Assembly (NCBI GenBank): GCA_028023455.1
Contig: JAQFVV010013364.1
Coordinates: 79,306 to 143,305 of the forward strand
Length of the DNA stretch: 64,000 bases
Reading direction: 5' to 3'
DNA from: Epiperipatus broadwayi
Lineage: Eukaryota > Onychophora > Udeonychophora > Euonychophora > Peripatidae
Each line of letters starts with the position of its first letter. Positions within the stretch are counted from its first letter, which is position 1. This document shows, piece by piece, positions 24,841-35,591 of the stretch. The position numbers were made by a program, and so were the translations under genes. The notes below the pieces were generated by a model. The model made no database searches and was not told the origin of the DNA. It worked only from the letters and a program-made list of their open reading frames with translations.

Positions 24841-25005
24841 AGTTATCATAAAATGCAAGCTAAGAGCAAGTTACAAACTTTATCTTATTTTGTTTATCAT
24901 ATATATATATATTGTGCCCATTTCAGTTTAGCCTGTGGCTAAATTTGTAGTCATGTGTTAAATATTTTAAAAGAATATCTAAAGGAGATATAATTATTTT
25001 TAGTT

Positions 25006-25037
<32 letters not shown>

Positions 25038-25039
<2 letters not shown>

Positions 25040-25440
25040 CATAATAGCAAAAGCTCTTAACAAGCTTTTCTGAATATCCCTATCCTCTGACCAGTTTCTA
25101 GCTGTGGCTGTTATCAATGAGGTGCTAGGACATTCAGACAATAGATCTAAAAATACCAGTTCAAGGCCAGCATTTATCAAATAGTTAAATATTAAGTAGA
25201 AAATCTGAAATTTTCAGACATCTATATGTTTTCAAATTCAACTATCTAACTTAAATAGCCATATGGGACTGAACTAAGTTCAGATACACCATATATTAAT
25301 AGCTTTAGCAATGTAATATCACCAGAGCCTCGATAGCAAAACTATAATTGCAAAAATTCAAGTCATACATCACATGAGTGAAATGGACCTGAGGGTAGGG
25401 ATATTCAGAAAATCTTGTTAACAACTATTAATGCTCATTA
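25038..25440. mobile_element. Non-autonomous element with ~55-bp terminal inverted repeats
   Basis: The left end (25038 on, CTTAACAAGCTTTTCTGAAT then ATCCCTATCCTCTGACC) is the imperfect complement of the right end (25385-25440, GGACCTGAGGGTAGGGATAT then TCAGAAAATCTTGTTAACA). The ~290 bp between them is unique and non-coding. Preceded by a (TA)n tract, so the target duplication cannot be resolved. Confidence 0.75.
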
Positions 25441-26197
25441 TATAACATCTGTAGTACAATCTTACTAAATTAAGTCACATAATCTATGATTTGATTTCCT
25501 TGCAATAAAAAGCTAATGTATGCAGAAAATCATGGTTTGGAATTGCTTAATTGTTTTACATCACAAGATCTTATCATGATAGATATTAAAAGGCTATAAA
25601 TTAAAATATATGTTGTTATTATATTTAATTTTTTATATGTGTATTACAAGCTGCAAGTATATACACAACAATTTTAAATATTCATTGTTAATAAATTGTT
25701 ATTTGCTTAGTCAACCCAATCACCACAGTATAATTTTAACAGCCAATATGCTAATATTATCCACAACCATGAGAAATTATATAATCTACTGAGGAATATG
25801 CAGGGATGTTGGTAATTATTTGTAAATGATGACCAAGCATTAGTAAATTTTCAAAAAGGAAACTTTCTAGTTAGAAGATTTGATACCTGAAAGTTTCATT
25901 ATTTATTTTATTGAAACTGAAACACAAGCAAAATACTTTTGGGAGGACTTGTACTTATGTTATAAATCATCATCATCATTATTATTTAGTTAATATTATT
26001 ATATATAAATTTTATTAACTATTAACCTTTTATTTAATATAAATATTTATTTGGAATCAAAGATTTACAGTTATATATTTACATATCTTTGTTCAAACAT
26101 AAACTACCTTTATGATATATATACATATGTTTATATTTTTTTTGTTTTTTTTATCAATGTCTTTCTCATTTAACTCTATCATATCACAGCTATCCAC
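25441..26197. other. AT-rich DNA, no gene seen
   Basis: Between the TIR element at 25038 and LTR-like repeat 2. The open frame at 25610-25792 has no recognisable domain. There is no obvious polypurine tract immediately before 26198, which weakens the idea that repeat 2 is a normal 3' LTR of an adjacent element. Confidence 0.5.
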
Positions 26198-27815
26198 TGT
26201 AACGATATATAAATATGCCGTTACATTAATTTAAAATAAAAACTAAGTTCACAAATAAAAATAAATTTATTAAAAATCTAAAAGCTAAAATAAAATTAAA
26301 GAGTTGTTAAACGTAAATATATTTGCACAGATGCAAGACTTAAAAAATATTTTTTTTTAATAAATGAAAGTATTTGAACGTACTTTGTTATAAAAAAGTA
26401 CAAGATGTAAAAAGATTTATATATTTTGTAAATGGAAATGATTGTTTATGAATTATCCAAAACCAAACTAGCCCTTAGGGCTCTTATATACTGTAATGAA
26501 AAAGTCAGAGGATAAGATAGATAAGAGAATAAAAGGAATTAGCTTGACCAATGGAAGCACCAAGCCTCAGCCCAGACCCAAATGAAAATGATGGATTAGT
26601 GACATTTTGTTGGTTGAATCTGTGTGGATACTATAAAAAGAGAAATATTGAGTTCCAGAGGGTTCCAACTTGATTTTATGAGAAGAGCGATAAGATGCAC
26701 TTGTCACTCTCTCTCACTTATTTCAAATAAAATGACTGTAATACCAAGATTGAACCAGCTAAGGCAGTCTCCAGATTGAGAACTATGGTATAAATAACAG
26801 ATAGGTCTTCTGTGAAAGTCTTCATGGGAATTGATACCAAGAAACATGGACTTTTCTACCGTGAGCTATGAACTTTACAAATTAACAAAAATAAAAAAGT
26901 AATTAAGAACTTTCATCAATTTTTTTTAAAAGATTCAGCTAATCTAAATTTTAAAATGAACTCTTATTTGATTTTCAAATTGACAATTAATCTTTAAATT
27001 ATATATATTTAAGTTTGCTAAAAAAAAAATCATTTCCATTTTTTTATATTTCTATTAATATTTATTTGTATAAATTATTTAAATGCATAAATTTAAGTTG
27101 GGTATGGACGTTGCATGGATTCATTAGCGGTTAATTATGTTTTGGTTTCCATATTCGATTAGAATATATGTCATCAATGTCAATGCGGCATCTTATGATG
27201 AATGTGATTGGGTTTCTTATATTCCCTCTGCAATTGATGTTATTGATGACTTTGTATTTTGATCGGTTATGTTTATTTTGAAATGTTTTTAACCATGGAA
27301 TCTTTGCAGCTGATCTATACTCAACATTATAAAAAAAAATTTATAAAATTCATCTGTGCGAATTTAAATAAATGTTAAATTTAAGTTGGACATGAATGGC
27401 TATATAGATTTGTGAACATATATATAGTTTAAGGAAGGGTAATCTTAGGATATTTGTTTCGTAGTTAAATTGAATCAATGGATTAGATGTGTTGATGTAA
27501 TTAGTAAATGTAGCATGAGATCCGCTACGGGCAGGATTGCATATATATGCCACACACCATCTTTTTGCCTATGGAATTGGATAATAAGATGGAAGACACG
27601 GTCCATTCCTATGGAGTTTTTTGTTTATTGTTCTACTCACCAACAGATGTAGCATTCCTGTTTGGTTGAGAGACAATGTCTTCTCTAACTCTACTTACTG
27701 TTCAGATGTACATTTCTGACAGTATAGTATTTTGTGCTGTTGTATTCATGCTGCATTGAATACATTTATATATCAGATGGATTGACATTGGTTTGGCTGC
27801 AAACTTTTGGCCTAA
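26198..27815 (+). repeat. LTR-like repeat 2, diverged and 3'-truncated
   Basis: Starts TGTAACGATATATAAATATG CCGTTACA (26198-26225), a palindromic end like repeat 1. It is homologous to repeat 1 across several blocks: TTCACAAATAAAAATAAATT (26250), CTAGCCCTTAGGGC (about 26469), the TATA box (about 26631), TTAAATTTAAGTTGGACATG (about 27372), CAGATGTACATTTCTGACAG (about 27702) and TTTGGCTGCAAACTTTTGG (about 27792). It lacks the last ~50 bp, including the terminal TGTTACA. Part of the interior near 27075-27310 is unlike repeat 1. Identity in aligned blocks is perhaps 75-85%, so the two are old copies rather than a recent LTR pair. Confidence 0.6.
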
Positions 27816-28089
27816 GGTTAAATATGGGATAGAACATTTTCTTTTCAAATACAATCTATATAGTCTATTCATACTCAACGATCTTAATAAAAATATTAAA
27901 TTCATTCATACTCAACAATCTAAAATAATAATTTACATTGAAAATTAATATAAAATTCTAAATAATAAATGTTATTCCTCAAATTTAAAATGATTATATA
28001 TGTGCATAAATAAATATTGTTTGTGTATTAATTACTGGCAGTGGCTTTTATTTTTTTATATTTAAGATATAAATTAAAGATATAGATTT

Positions 28090-28280
28090 TTATCTCTGCA
28101 TCTTCACTGAGCTAGTGACAATGGGCTAATGGTCTAAATCTAAAATAAAGTGGGATCTTAACAGCGTATCTGCCTACTTTATAAATTTTTCTAGGTTCAA
28201 ATGCCTAGATGGCGCCCTTGTAGTGCAGATTATGGTAAGATTCGATCTTCACTTTCTTTTGGATCGTTATACCACCAATA
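28090..28280 (+). repeat. Possible tRNA-derived SINE fragment
   Basis: About 28150-28215 has a B-box-like GGTTCAAATGCC (28193-28204) flanked by a short stem (CTAGGTTCAAATGCCTAG), and upstream wording TTAACAGCGTATCTGCCTAC that resembles a tRNA anticodon region. No convincing acceptor stem or A tail is visible. I would not call it a tRNA gene; a decayed tRNA-derived SINE or chance similarity are both possible. The rest of 27816-28454 shows nothing else. Confidence 0.25.
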
Positions 28281-28454
28281 AGAATCTCTGACCACTTTTA
28301 TCTTTATGGATTTCATAAACAATTTAAAATCATCAGCTTATGTGTTTTAAAGCAGAAACCAAAAATTAATATAATAAAATATTTATGCATTAATTATATG
28401 CATATGATTTAATGGAATTCTTATTTGCAAAACATCAAGAAGTAATGTTATATA

Positions 28455-28657
28455 AATACAATTTATTCAAACCACTTTGAATACTTTTTAGCAAAACCCT
28501 TTATTTTTACATTTATACATACACCTACATTTCAACTGTACTGCAGTCTTGGCTCTCAAGAAGACTTCAGGACAGTTGAAACATAGGTGTATGTGTATAT
28601 GTACAAATAAAGGGTTTTGCTAAAAAGTGTTCGATATGGTTTGGATAAATTGTACTT
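28455..28657. mobile_element. Palindromic MITE-like element (~200 bp)
   Basis: Arm 28455-28545 is complementary to 28568-28657. Matching blocks include ACAATTTATTCAAACCAC with GGTTTGGATAAATTGT, and TTTTTAGCAAAACCCTTTAT with its complement AATAAAGGGTTTTGCTAAAAA. The loop (about 28546-28567) contains CTGCAGTCTTGGCTCTCAAG. No coding capacity; a short TA-rich context surrounds it. Confidence 0.85.
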
Positions 28658-29482
28658 ACATATTACAGCAAATTAAAGAAAAGAATGATTTTGGTAATAT
28701 TTCTGAGCAAGTAATGTTATTCAGATGATGTGTTTCTTTGAAAGTATTTTTCATAACTTCAGAAAATGGTTCTGTGTTGATGAACATTTGTGATATGATA
28801 GAGCTGAGATGAAAACTATTCTGATAAAAAAAAAAACTTGAAAATATATATATATTTACAATGCAATGATTATATCTTTCCACAATATGTTAAATATGGA
28901 TAGGAACAAGTTCTTGCTTAGCATAAAAGTAATTTAGTAAATTAGTGAACTATCAATACTTCAAGTTGCTTAATTGTGATTGAAAGTGTATATTTGGTCC
29001 AGAGATAATCTATCACTAGTTTGATAAATTATTAGTAGTAATCATTAAAATATTTATATAAAATAGTTGATGTCAATGTTTTGACACATAAAATCTAATA
29101 AACTGCTATCAACAAATACAGAACAAATGATAACTCATGCTATATATTATGATTTAGATCAACTGCTTACTTCTGACTCAATATAAAATGTAAATATTGA
29201 GGATCATTTGTCTCTTTTAGATGTTTTTATTAATATGTTTCAGAAATGGGTGATGTTATAGAAGCTTAATTATATCTTAAAAATAATTTCCTATATTTAT
29301 AACTCATTCACTTAAAAAATGAAGTTGGTATTTTATAATGCATTCATAGTGAGAAAGATTTTCTTAAATTAGGCTAATGTGCAAATTTGATGTTTTATTG
29401 CAGCCCAAAAGACTTACCTACCAATGATTTTGATTACTTCCATATAAATTATATATATAAATTATAATAAAAATTATAAATA
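28658..29482. other. AT-rich DNA, no gene seen
   Basis: Contains only short random-looking frames, such as 28656-28883 on -, and no recognised motif. Some wording near 29215-29420 (DHLSLLDVFINMFQKW-like) hints at a decayed Penelope RT linker, but not strongly enough to annotate. Confidence 0.4.
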
Positions 29483-30250
29483 TAATGGTAATAAACTATT
29501 ATAAACATTTTTTCAATCTGCAGAAGTACTTTTGGCTAATTTCTTAAACTTGCCTCAACTGCCATTAAATTAAAAAAAAAAAACACAAAGTGAAGCAAAT
29601 GTCATCAATTCAAATACCATGAATCCCATATTTTAATGTTAGCATCTTGTCTATTTATTAAATGCATTTTATTCCTATTTATAAAAATTGCATCCTTAAT
29701 TTTTCTTTTATTAAAATTCTAATTGTAATTTTTCTTTTATTATAATTTTTTAAATAATTCTAAGGATGTCATACCTGTCAGACAGAAAAGTAATATTATA
29801 TATCAAATTTTTTGTGAGTGTATGGTATCATATATAGGTGAATCGAGGTGCAGTATTGAAAAGAGATTATGAGCATGAACTGTTATATAAGCATATAAAA
29901 GGTAAGAATTATGGTAATTTAATGACTGCTTCAGTTTTTTTTGATCATGAAAAAATATGTAAATATAAATTTACATTTGATATTGAAAGTGTGAAAATTC
30001 TTCATAAAGAGAGAAACCATAATAAAAGAAAAATTAAAAAGGCAATTTTTAGAAATAGGAATAAAGTGCATTTAATAAAAAGATAGCTGCTAATATTAAA
30101 ATACAGGATTTATGGGATTTGAATTGATGCTGTTTGCTTCCACTTTGTTTTTGTTTTTTTAATTTAATGGCAGTTGAGGCAGGTTTAAAAAATTAACTGA
30201 AAGTACTTCTGCGTATTGAAAAATTGTTTATAATAGTTTATTACCATTAT
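29483..30250 (+). mobile_element. Penelope-like element fragment PLE-C with inverted 3'-end arms
   Basis: The right arm (about 30010-30250) is the 3' part of a Penelope-like element on + (end of the GIY-YIG frame plus 3' UTR). The left arm (29483-29720) is the same sequence on the - strand, about 85% identical by eye. Both arms finish in TAATAAACTATTATAAAC-type sequence at the outer edges. Between them is the GIY-YIG coding fragment. The 3' UTR matches PLE-B at 12656-12765, so B and C are the same family. Confidence 0.82.
29765..30087 (+). pseudogene. GIY-YIG endonuclease fragment of PLE-C
   Basis: C-terminal endonuclease of a Penelope-like element. Degraded sequence before 29838 still reads IIYQIFCEC and SYIGESRC across a frame change, matching VYQIFCGC and SYIGESRY of PLE-B. 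The open part (29838-30086) reads EHELLYKHIKGKNYGNLMTA, then KICKYKFTFDIESVKIL and ERNHNKRKIKKAIFRNRNK, the same order as 12764-13213. No reverse transcriptase accompanies it, so this is a 5'-truncated copy. Confidence 0.85.
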
Positions 30251-30302
30251 TTTTATTATTTTTATTATGATTACAATTATGTTCTAATTAATTTTTTTTA
30301 TT

Positions 30303-30366
30303 TATATTATATATATATATATAATATTTGAATTTATATTATATATATATATATAATATTTGAATT
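30303..30366. repeat. Perfect ~32-bp tandem duplication
   Basis: A unit composed of TATATTATATATATATATAT followed by AATATTTGAATT occurs twice in a row with no visible difference. It lies just outside PLE-C. Confidence 0.85.
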
Positions 30367-31000
30367 GCCACATAGCTATATTATTTCAGTTACACTACCC
30401 TTTAAATAAATAAAGTGTTGAATTTTATCCCTACATTCTCTTTTCATGTAGTGCAAAAATTTGAGCTTTCTTTATTTAAAAAAGTATGGCTGGTATAATA
30501 TAGTTTTGGGGGTGTTTCAAATATTTTATATAGATTTTAACTAGTGATATGCATTATATATATATATATGAAAATAAAGTCTTTTACCCAAAACTAATTT
30601 ATCTAGAGGAGAATTTGTTGCTCTTCATAATTTAAGTCATTCCAGTAGCCAAAAATAATTTGTCTGTTGTACTTAATCATTTAGATCAGGGGTCAGCAAC
30701 TACATCAAGGAGTATCAATGGCACTCGGAATAAATTGAAGTAGTAAAAAAATATATTTCAATTACAGCATCTTTTTTTTGTTTTGTTTTTACATTCAACA
30801 TTGAATTTACGATTAAATCATTATTTATCAGAAAATAATACACTTGACTTCATTTAAAATATATTTTTGTTTGCAAGTGAAATAAATTCTACATATTCAC
30901 ATTTTACTTCTGATAAAATTAAAAAATGAGATCGTAATCCAAAAAAAAAGCTTGTTACATTATCAATTCTAGAAAGCTATTTTTGGTAATTGAATGGTAA

Positions 31001-33160
31001 ATGATCGACGCTCATTGGTGGCGTTTCTTTCAAAAAAGAGATTCTCATGGCATACTGACTAAGAGATTTCCAAAATGTCCGACAAAAGATAAAAACATGA
31101 TATTCGCTCTTTTCAAGATTTCTTGGACAAATGAATATGGATTTGTACAGCAAAAAGATCGTGTTGTGTGTACATTATGCCATGAAAGTATTGTGTGTTG
31201 TACCTCAAGTGTACAAAGACATTAACAAACTAAACATGTGTTCATGTTCAAAAATTCAAATGAGAAAAGTGAAGCTATAAAAAGAGTCAAAATAAGAGTC
31301 ATAGATCACATGACCCTATCTCTTAAGCTTGTAAGTTATAAACAATGAGGATTGCTAATTCCTCTACAAGCTTTATGATAAATGCTTAGCCAAAGCCAGA
31401 ACTTAAAATATCTCTGTCAGAAACCCCCCAAACCCCTGACCATGGTTTCATGCTTTGGCATTCCTCAGAGAGATGTCAGGGTAGCATGAAACCATTGTCA
31501 GGGGTTTGGGGGGTTCCTGACAGAGATATTTTAAGTGCTGGCTCTGGCTAAGCATTTATCATAAAGCTTGTAGAGGAATTGGCAATCCTCATTGTTTATA
31601 AAAAGAGTTTTTTCAGCCTTTAAGAAACAAACAACTTATTCTAGTCAAATAATTGGAACTCAAAAATAAAGCCACCAAATGTAGTTATACAATTGCTCAT
31701 TGTGTGGCTTCAAAAGGCAAACATTTCACAGATGAATAATTCATCAAAGAAAGGTTTTTGAAAAGTGCTGAAATCTTATTCAGTAATCACCAAATAAACA
31801 AATGATACTGTCTCAAATTCGAGAAATACCAGCTTCTGCAAGATCAATTCAAAGAAGAATAACTGACATGGCCAAAGATGTAAAAATAAAACAGAAAACC
31901 AGTTTACAACAAGCTGCTGCATTTAGTATTGCTGCTGATGAAAGCACTGATTGTGACAACAATCATATTTTTGAAGAATTATGTTGCTTGACTCCTCTTA
32001 CTGGTACAACAAAGGGACATGATATTTTCACTGCATTTTTCAATTATTTTGAAAATCAGAAAATTAACATAAATAAAATATTTAGTGTTACGACTGATGC
32101 CAGCTGTGCAATGGTTGGAAAGGAAAAGGGATTTTGTTAAACTTCTTGAAAATTATATTAAACATTAAATTTTGAGTTTCCACTGTATTATACACCAGGA
32201 AAATTTAGTTGCAAAAATCTCATCACTATGCTTTAATTCTGTAATGGACACTGTCATTAAAATAGTTAGTTTCATAGTTTCTCATTCTTCATTAACACAT
32301 AGGCAATATATACATCCCTTTTGCAAGAAATGAATAATGCTTATATAGACCTCCCTCTATACAGCAATGTTCATTGGATTAGTCAAGGTAATGTCTTGAA
32401 CAGGTTTGTATCATGTCTGAAAGAAATCAAGATGTTTCTTGATGAAAAATAACAACATTATCTGGAAATAAATGATGAAAGCTGGTTATGCAAATTGATG
32501 CTTCTGACTGATATAACTCAACACCTGAATGAGTTAAACTTGAATTTGCAAGGGAAGGGGTCAAACAATACTAGAACTGTTTGAATATTGGAAAGGATTT
32601 TCATTAAAATTAGATATAATGTAAAGGCCCATGCAAATCAGTTTAACATTAACAAAGAAGAATTTCAAAAATACATTGAAGCTCTTAGAGAAGAATTTTC
32701 CAAACAGGGTGAATACTTCCAAATACACACACTCATATTTTCTTTCCTCATCTAACCTGACTTAATTGATTTAAAGATGACTCCATTTGATTTATCTCTT
32801 TTTGAGTGGATGTATATTGATAGTTTTGAAATGAAATTAATGGAATTAATGTCATCAGAATTGTGTGAAAACTAGACTTGTAGAATTGTGGAAAACTCTT
32901 GAAGGAACTATCTAGAAAAGTCAGCTGTCATTCTCAATTGTTGGATATCATTACCTGAAAGATTTAATTCTTTGAAAAAAAACTGCTTGTGCTCTGCTTT
33001 TGGCATTTGTTTCAACTTATGTGAACAAATTTTTTCACATATGAAAAACATTTTTGAGTTCACAAAGAAGTTGCCTAACATATGAACATTCTGAAGCATG
33101 AGTGAAGCTAAAAGTGACCAATTACAAACCTGACCTTAAGCAATTGAGCAAAAAGGTACA
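31001..33160 (+). pseudogene. hAT transposase, BED-finger GTF2IRD2/ZBED5-like (broken)
   Basis: The transposase that would bind the TIRs and cut the element out. A BED-type zinc finger is seen at about 31130-31235 (C-LC---...QRH then TKH after a TAA stop at 31223). The catalytic core is at about 31802-32140: ITDMAKDVKIK, AAAFSIAADESTDCDN, FSVTTDASCAMVGKEKGF. These match the well-known ALDESTD and DGAPAM segments of GTF2IRD2/ZBED5-type proteins. The C-terminal hAT dimerisation region is at about 32960-33150 (RFNSLKK, ICFNLCEQIFSHMKNIFEF). Several stops and frameshifts, plus a MITE inserted between finger and core, make it inactive. Confidence 0.88.
31339..31598. mobile_element. Palindromic MITE (260 bp) with TA target duplication, inside the hAT
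   Basis: Two arms of about 113 bp are complementary with very few mismatches. The outer ends are TAAACAATGAGGATTG and CAATCCTCATTGTTTA, flanked on both sides by TA (31337-31338 and 31599-31600), as for Tc1/mariner-type MITEs. The arms share blocks such as CAGAAACCCCCCAAACCCCT and GATAAATGCTTAGCC. The loop is about 27 bp. It separates the BED-finger part of the hAT transposase from the catalytic core. Confidence 0.9.
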
Positions 33161-33602
33161 AGGGCAAGGTTCACATTAATTTATTTTAATAATAAAAAAT
33201 GGCTAATCATATTAGAATTCATGATATTTTTTTCTTATTTAAATTATATATTTTCTATAGGCAAAAAGTTGTAAATTTATAATTTGTAATATAATTTTTA
33301 ATAAGCATATTAAAAATTACAAATTTTAAAAAAAAGTACTTTTCACATGATTCTAAGTATTTTAAAATACTGAATGACCAATAATATAAGATCCAGTTAT
33401 AATGGACTTCAAAAGTATATATTATATAGTAGTTTCTATTATATACTATAATATTATATATAACTTTGAAGCCCATTATAATTGAACCAATTTTGATAAT
33501 ATAATATAATAAGATTGGTAAAATCATGTCAGCACATAGAATAACATTGTAACATAGGCTCGACACCACACTTCTAAAAGGTTGCTGACCCCTGGTTTAG
33601 AT

Positions 33603-35060
33603 CATAGTAAATTTATAAATTTTCTAAATGATGGTTCTTATAAAAAGATTTTAAGAGATCTTCTAACATGGTTAAAAAAGACAAAACTCCCTATCAAAGA
33701 TTTCAGCATGAATGAAGATATAAATATTAAAATTTTTTCTGAGAAGACTCTTCATTATACTGTAAATTTTATGGTTTACTTAAAATTCATTTATTTGAGA
33801 TACTATTGAGACTTATTGTGGATGCTATAAGTTTTTCTCCACATTTTTGCTTGATTCTTATTTCAATGCTTGCAGTTGTTGTCAGATAACATTCTATTTA
33901 GAATTAGAAATTCAGCTCATTTTATTAATATTAACAAAAACTTAAACTCTCTAAAGGTTATTTGTTGATCAATCTTGATATCCCTTTTATGTTTACCAGT
34001 ATTTCTGATGAAGAATTTTCATTGATAATAATACAGTACAAAAAGTTATCTGATTTTATTATTCCATTGGTAAACATTGCCTTGAAGATATATTTTTTAT
34101 TTACAAATTTTCAAAGATATAAACATGTAAAAGGGTTTTCTGTGAGTTCTCCACTATTGCCTGTAATTACTTATCTTTTCATGAGTAATGTTGAGAAATA
34201 AGTATTGAACACAGTTAGTAAGAACTCTTCCATTTGTCTGAAGTATGTGGATGACATATTTGTTATATGGTCTCAGGGTATTGATGTTTTGAATTGTTTT
34301 TTTGTTTTTATTTTTATCCAGATGTTTTAATGACTAAAACAACCCAATTTCTGTTCATCAATATCTGTTTATAGAAATCCATCCATACAAATAAATATCT
34401 CAATTTTAATTCTCATCATTCTGCTCATATATTTTCTGTGGCAAAATTTTTTTTAATAACAACATATGGTTTCTCTGATAAAGATCATCTTGCTCAAAAA
34501 CAAGCATTAACTAAGAATATTCTACTCCTTAATGGTTACAGAAAACATTATATAGAAATTGTTACATAATATTAATATCAAAAAGAAAAAAGATAACAAA
34601 GATGAAAAGTTATTTACCCTATATTAAAGGAGTCACTTAGTAAATGACTGCCAAATTACAACATTATGATTACCTTTTCACAAGCAAAAACTCAGTGATT
34701 GGCCTAAAGTTCAAATATTTTTAAAATACCAAGCCATCAATGAAATTCTAAGTTCACAATGCCCAAAATCCAGGTGAGTTAATCATATAGATGTATTAGA
34801 ATCAGAGTTAGAAAGCTTGAAAACAACTTCAACAAAAAATAATTACATCAGCTTTGACATAATATTTTTAGAATTTGCATAGCTCTAACTTTGATAATAC
34901 TAAAATAATAGCTACTATGGAAAAATATGTTTAAAAAACTATGAGAGTGTCTACTGAAATTTTAAAAAGGCCAAACAGTTTAAATAAATGTGATGTAATC
35001 TGACATATTGCACTCTTAGGAAAACATTATTTTATCTCTTTCTTCTTCTAAAATCAATTT
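33603..35060 (+). pseudogene. PLE-D reverse transcriptase, main remnant
   Basis: Three successive frames cover the palm. 33582-33809 holds the N-terminal linker (FLNDGSYKKILRDLLTWLKK). 33962-34201 holds motif A (LDIPFMFTSISDEEFSLII) and motif B (KGFSVSSPLLPVITYLFMSN). A following frame holds the catalytic YVDDIFVIWSQ. After it the sequence becomes increasingly broken, with readable pieces YLPYIKGVT (about 34610) and RVSTEILKRPNSLNKCD (about 34945-34996). The catalytic aspartates are intact even though the gene is frameshifted. Confidence 0.75.
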
Positions 35061-35340
35061 TAATAAATTAACTGATTGTAAAATGGAAGAAAGTAAAAAA
35101 AAGTTAATCCACCTATTATTCTTATTGGACAATCATCTAATATATATGGATCAATGTTTTTTAATTTGTTCTCAATCTCATTATTGAGAAAAAAACAGTT
35201 ATTCATAACAGACTAATCAAAATGTTGACAATTTAAACACAAAATTAATAGCTGTTATAGCACAAAATCAGTTTTATTTTCATTATATAGCCATGAAAAG
35301 AGGTTTTATAATATATATATATATATATATATATAATTTA

Positions 35341-35591
35341 AAGAGCTCCATTTTATAAGTAAATTGAATATACAGCTAGTATATTTTAAAGTGCAGTAAC
35401 CAATCAGATCGATTCTGATAAGCTAAAAGAGAACAATAGTTAGCTTATCCATGCTATCATCTCTTGGTCAGGAATAGCATGGACATACTTAATATTGGTC
35501 TTGTTCAGCCCAACATTATCAACCTGATTGGGTATTGAACTTTAAAGCAGTTCAAATATAGATTTTAAATTATTTATAAAATAGAGCTCTT
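35341..35591. mobile_element. Short TIR element (~250 bp), MITE-like
   Basis: The left end AAGAGCTCCATTTTATAAGT and right end ATTTATAAAATAGAGCTCTT are inverted repeats of about 30 bp with a few mismatches. Internal blocks are also imperfectly inverted (TTTTAAAGTGCAGTAACCAATCAG with CTGATTGGGTATTGAACTTTAAAG), and the centre has a CCATGCTAT...ATAGCATGG hairpin. Non-coding. Preceded by a (TA)n tract at about 35309-35335. Confidence 0.75.

Larger units (their letters stand above)
30687..33594 (+). mobile_element. hAT DNA transposon, 2908 bp, with perfect 14-bp TIRs and 8-bp TSD
   Basis: The left end CAGGGGTCAGCAAC (30687-30700) and right end GTTGCTGACCCCTG (33581-33594) are perfect inverted repeats. 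They are flanked by ATTTAGAT (30679-30686) and GTTTAGAT (33595-33602), an 8-bp duplication with one mismatch. The 8-bp duplication, CAGGGGTC-type ends and transposase relics are all characteristic of hAT elements. A 35-bp inverted repeat near the right end (about 33390-33492) may be subterminal structure. The element interrupts PLE-D and contains a palindromic MITE of its own. Confidence 0.95.
30590..35230 (+). mobile_element. Penelope-like element PLE-D (degenerate), split by a hAT insertion
   Basis: Coding remnants of a Penelope-type RT on + lie on both sides of the hAT (30590-30686 and 33603-35230). They include NLSRGEFVALHNL before it and, after it, FLNDGSYKKI, RT motif A NLDIPFMFTSI (33965-33997), motif B GFSVSSPLLPV (about 34134-34166) and YVDDIFVIW (about 34242-34268). 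A C-terminal part with PYIKGVT (about 34618) follows. The wording differs from PLE-A/B (FTSI rather than YGSI), so this is another lineage. I found no clear GIY-YIG domain. Ends not defined; the right limit is a guess from the last readable coding traces. Confidence 0.72.

Noticed and set aside
16008-27815. One intact LTR retrotransposon with repeats 1 and 2 as its LTR pair
   Set aside because: The repeats are strongly diverged, repeat 2 lacks its end, no primer-binding site or polypurine tract is evident at the expected places, and no pol is readable in between.
28090-28280. A true tRNA gene
   Set aside because: Only a B-box-like word and vague similarity; no acceptor stem, so listed only as a low-confidence SINE-like fragment.
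29215-29420. Penelope RT linker upstream of PLE-C
   Set aside because: A few residues resemble the LLDVFI-type segment, but the match is too short and broken to annotate.
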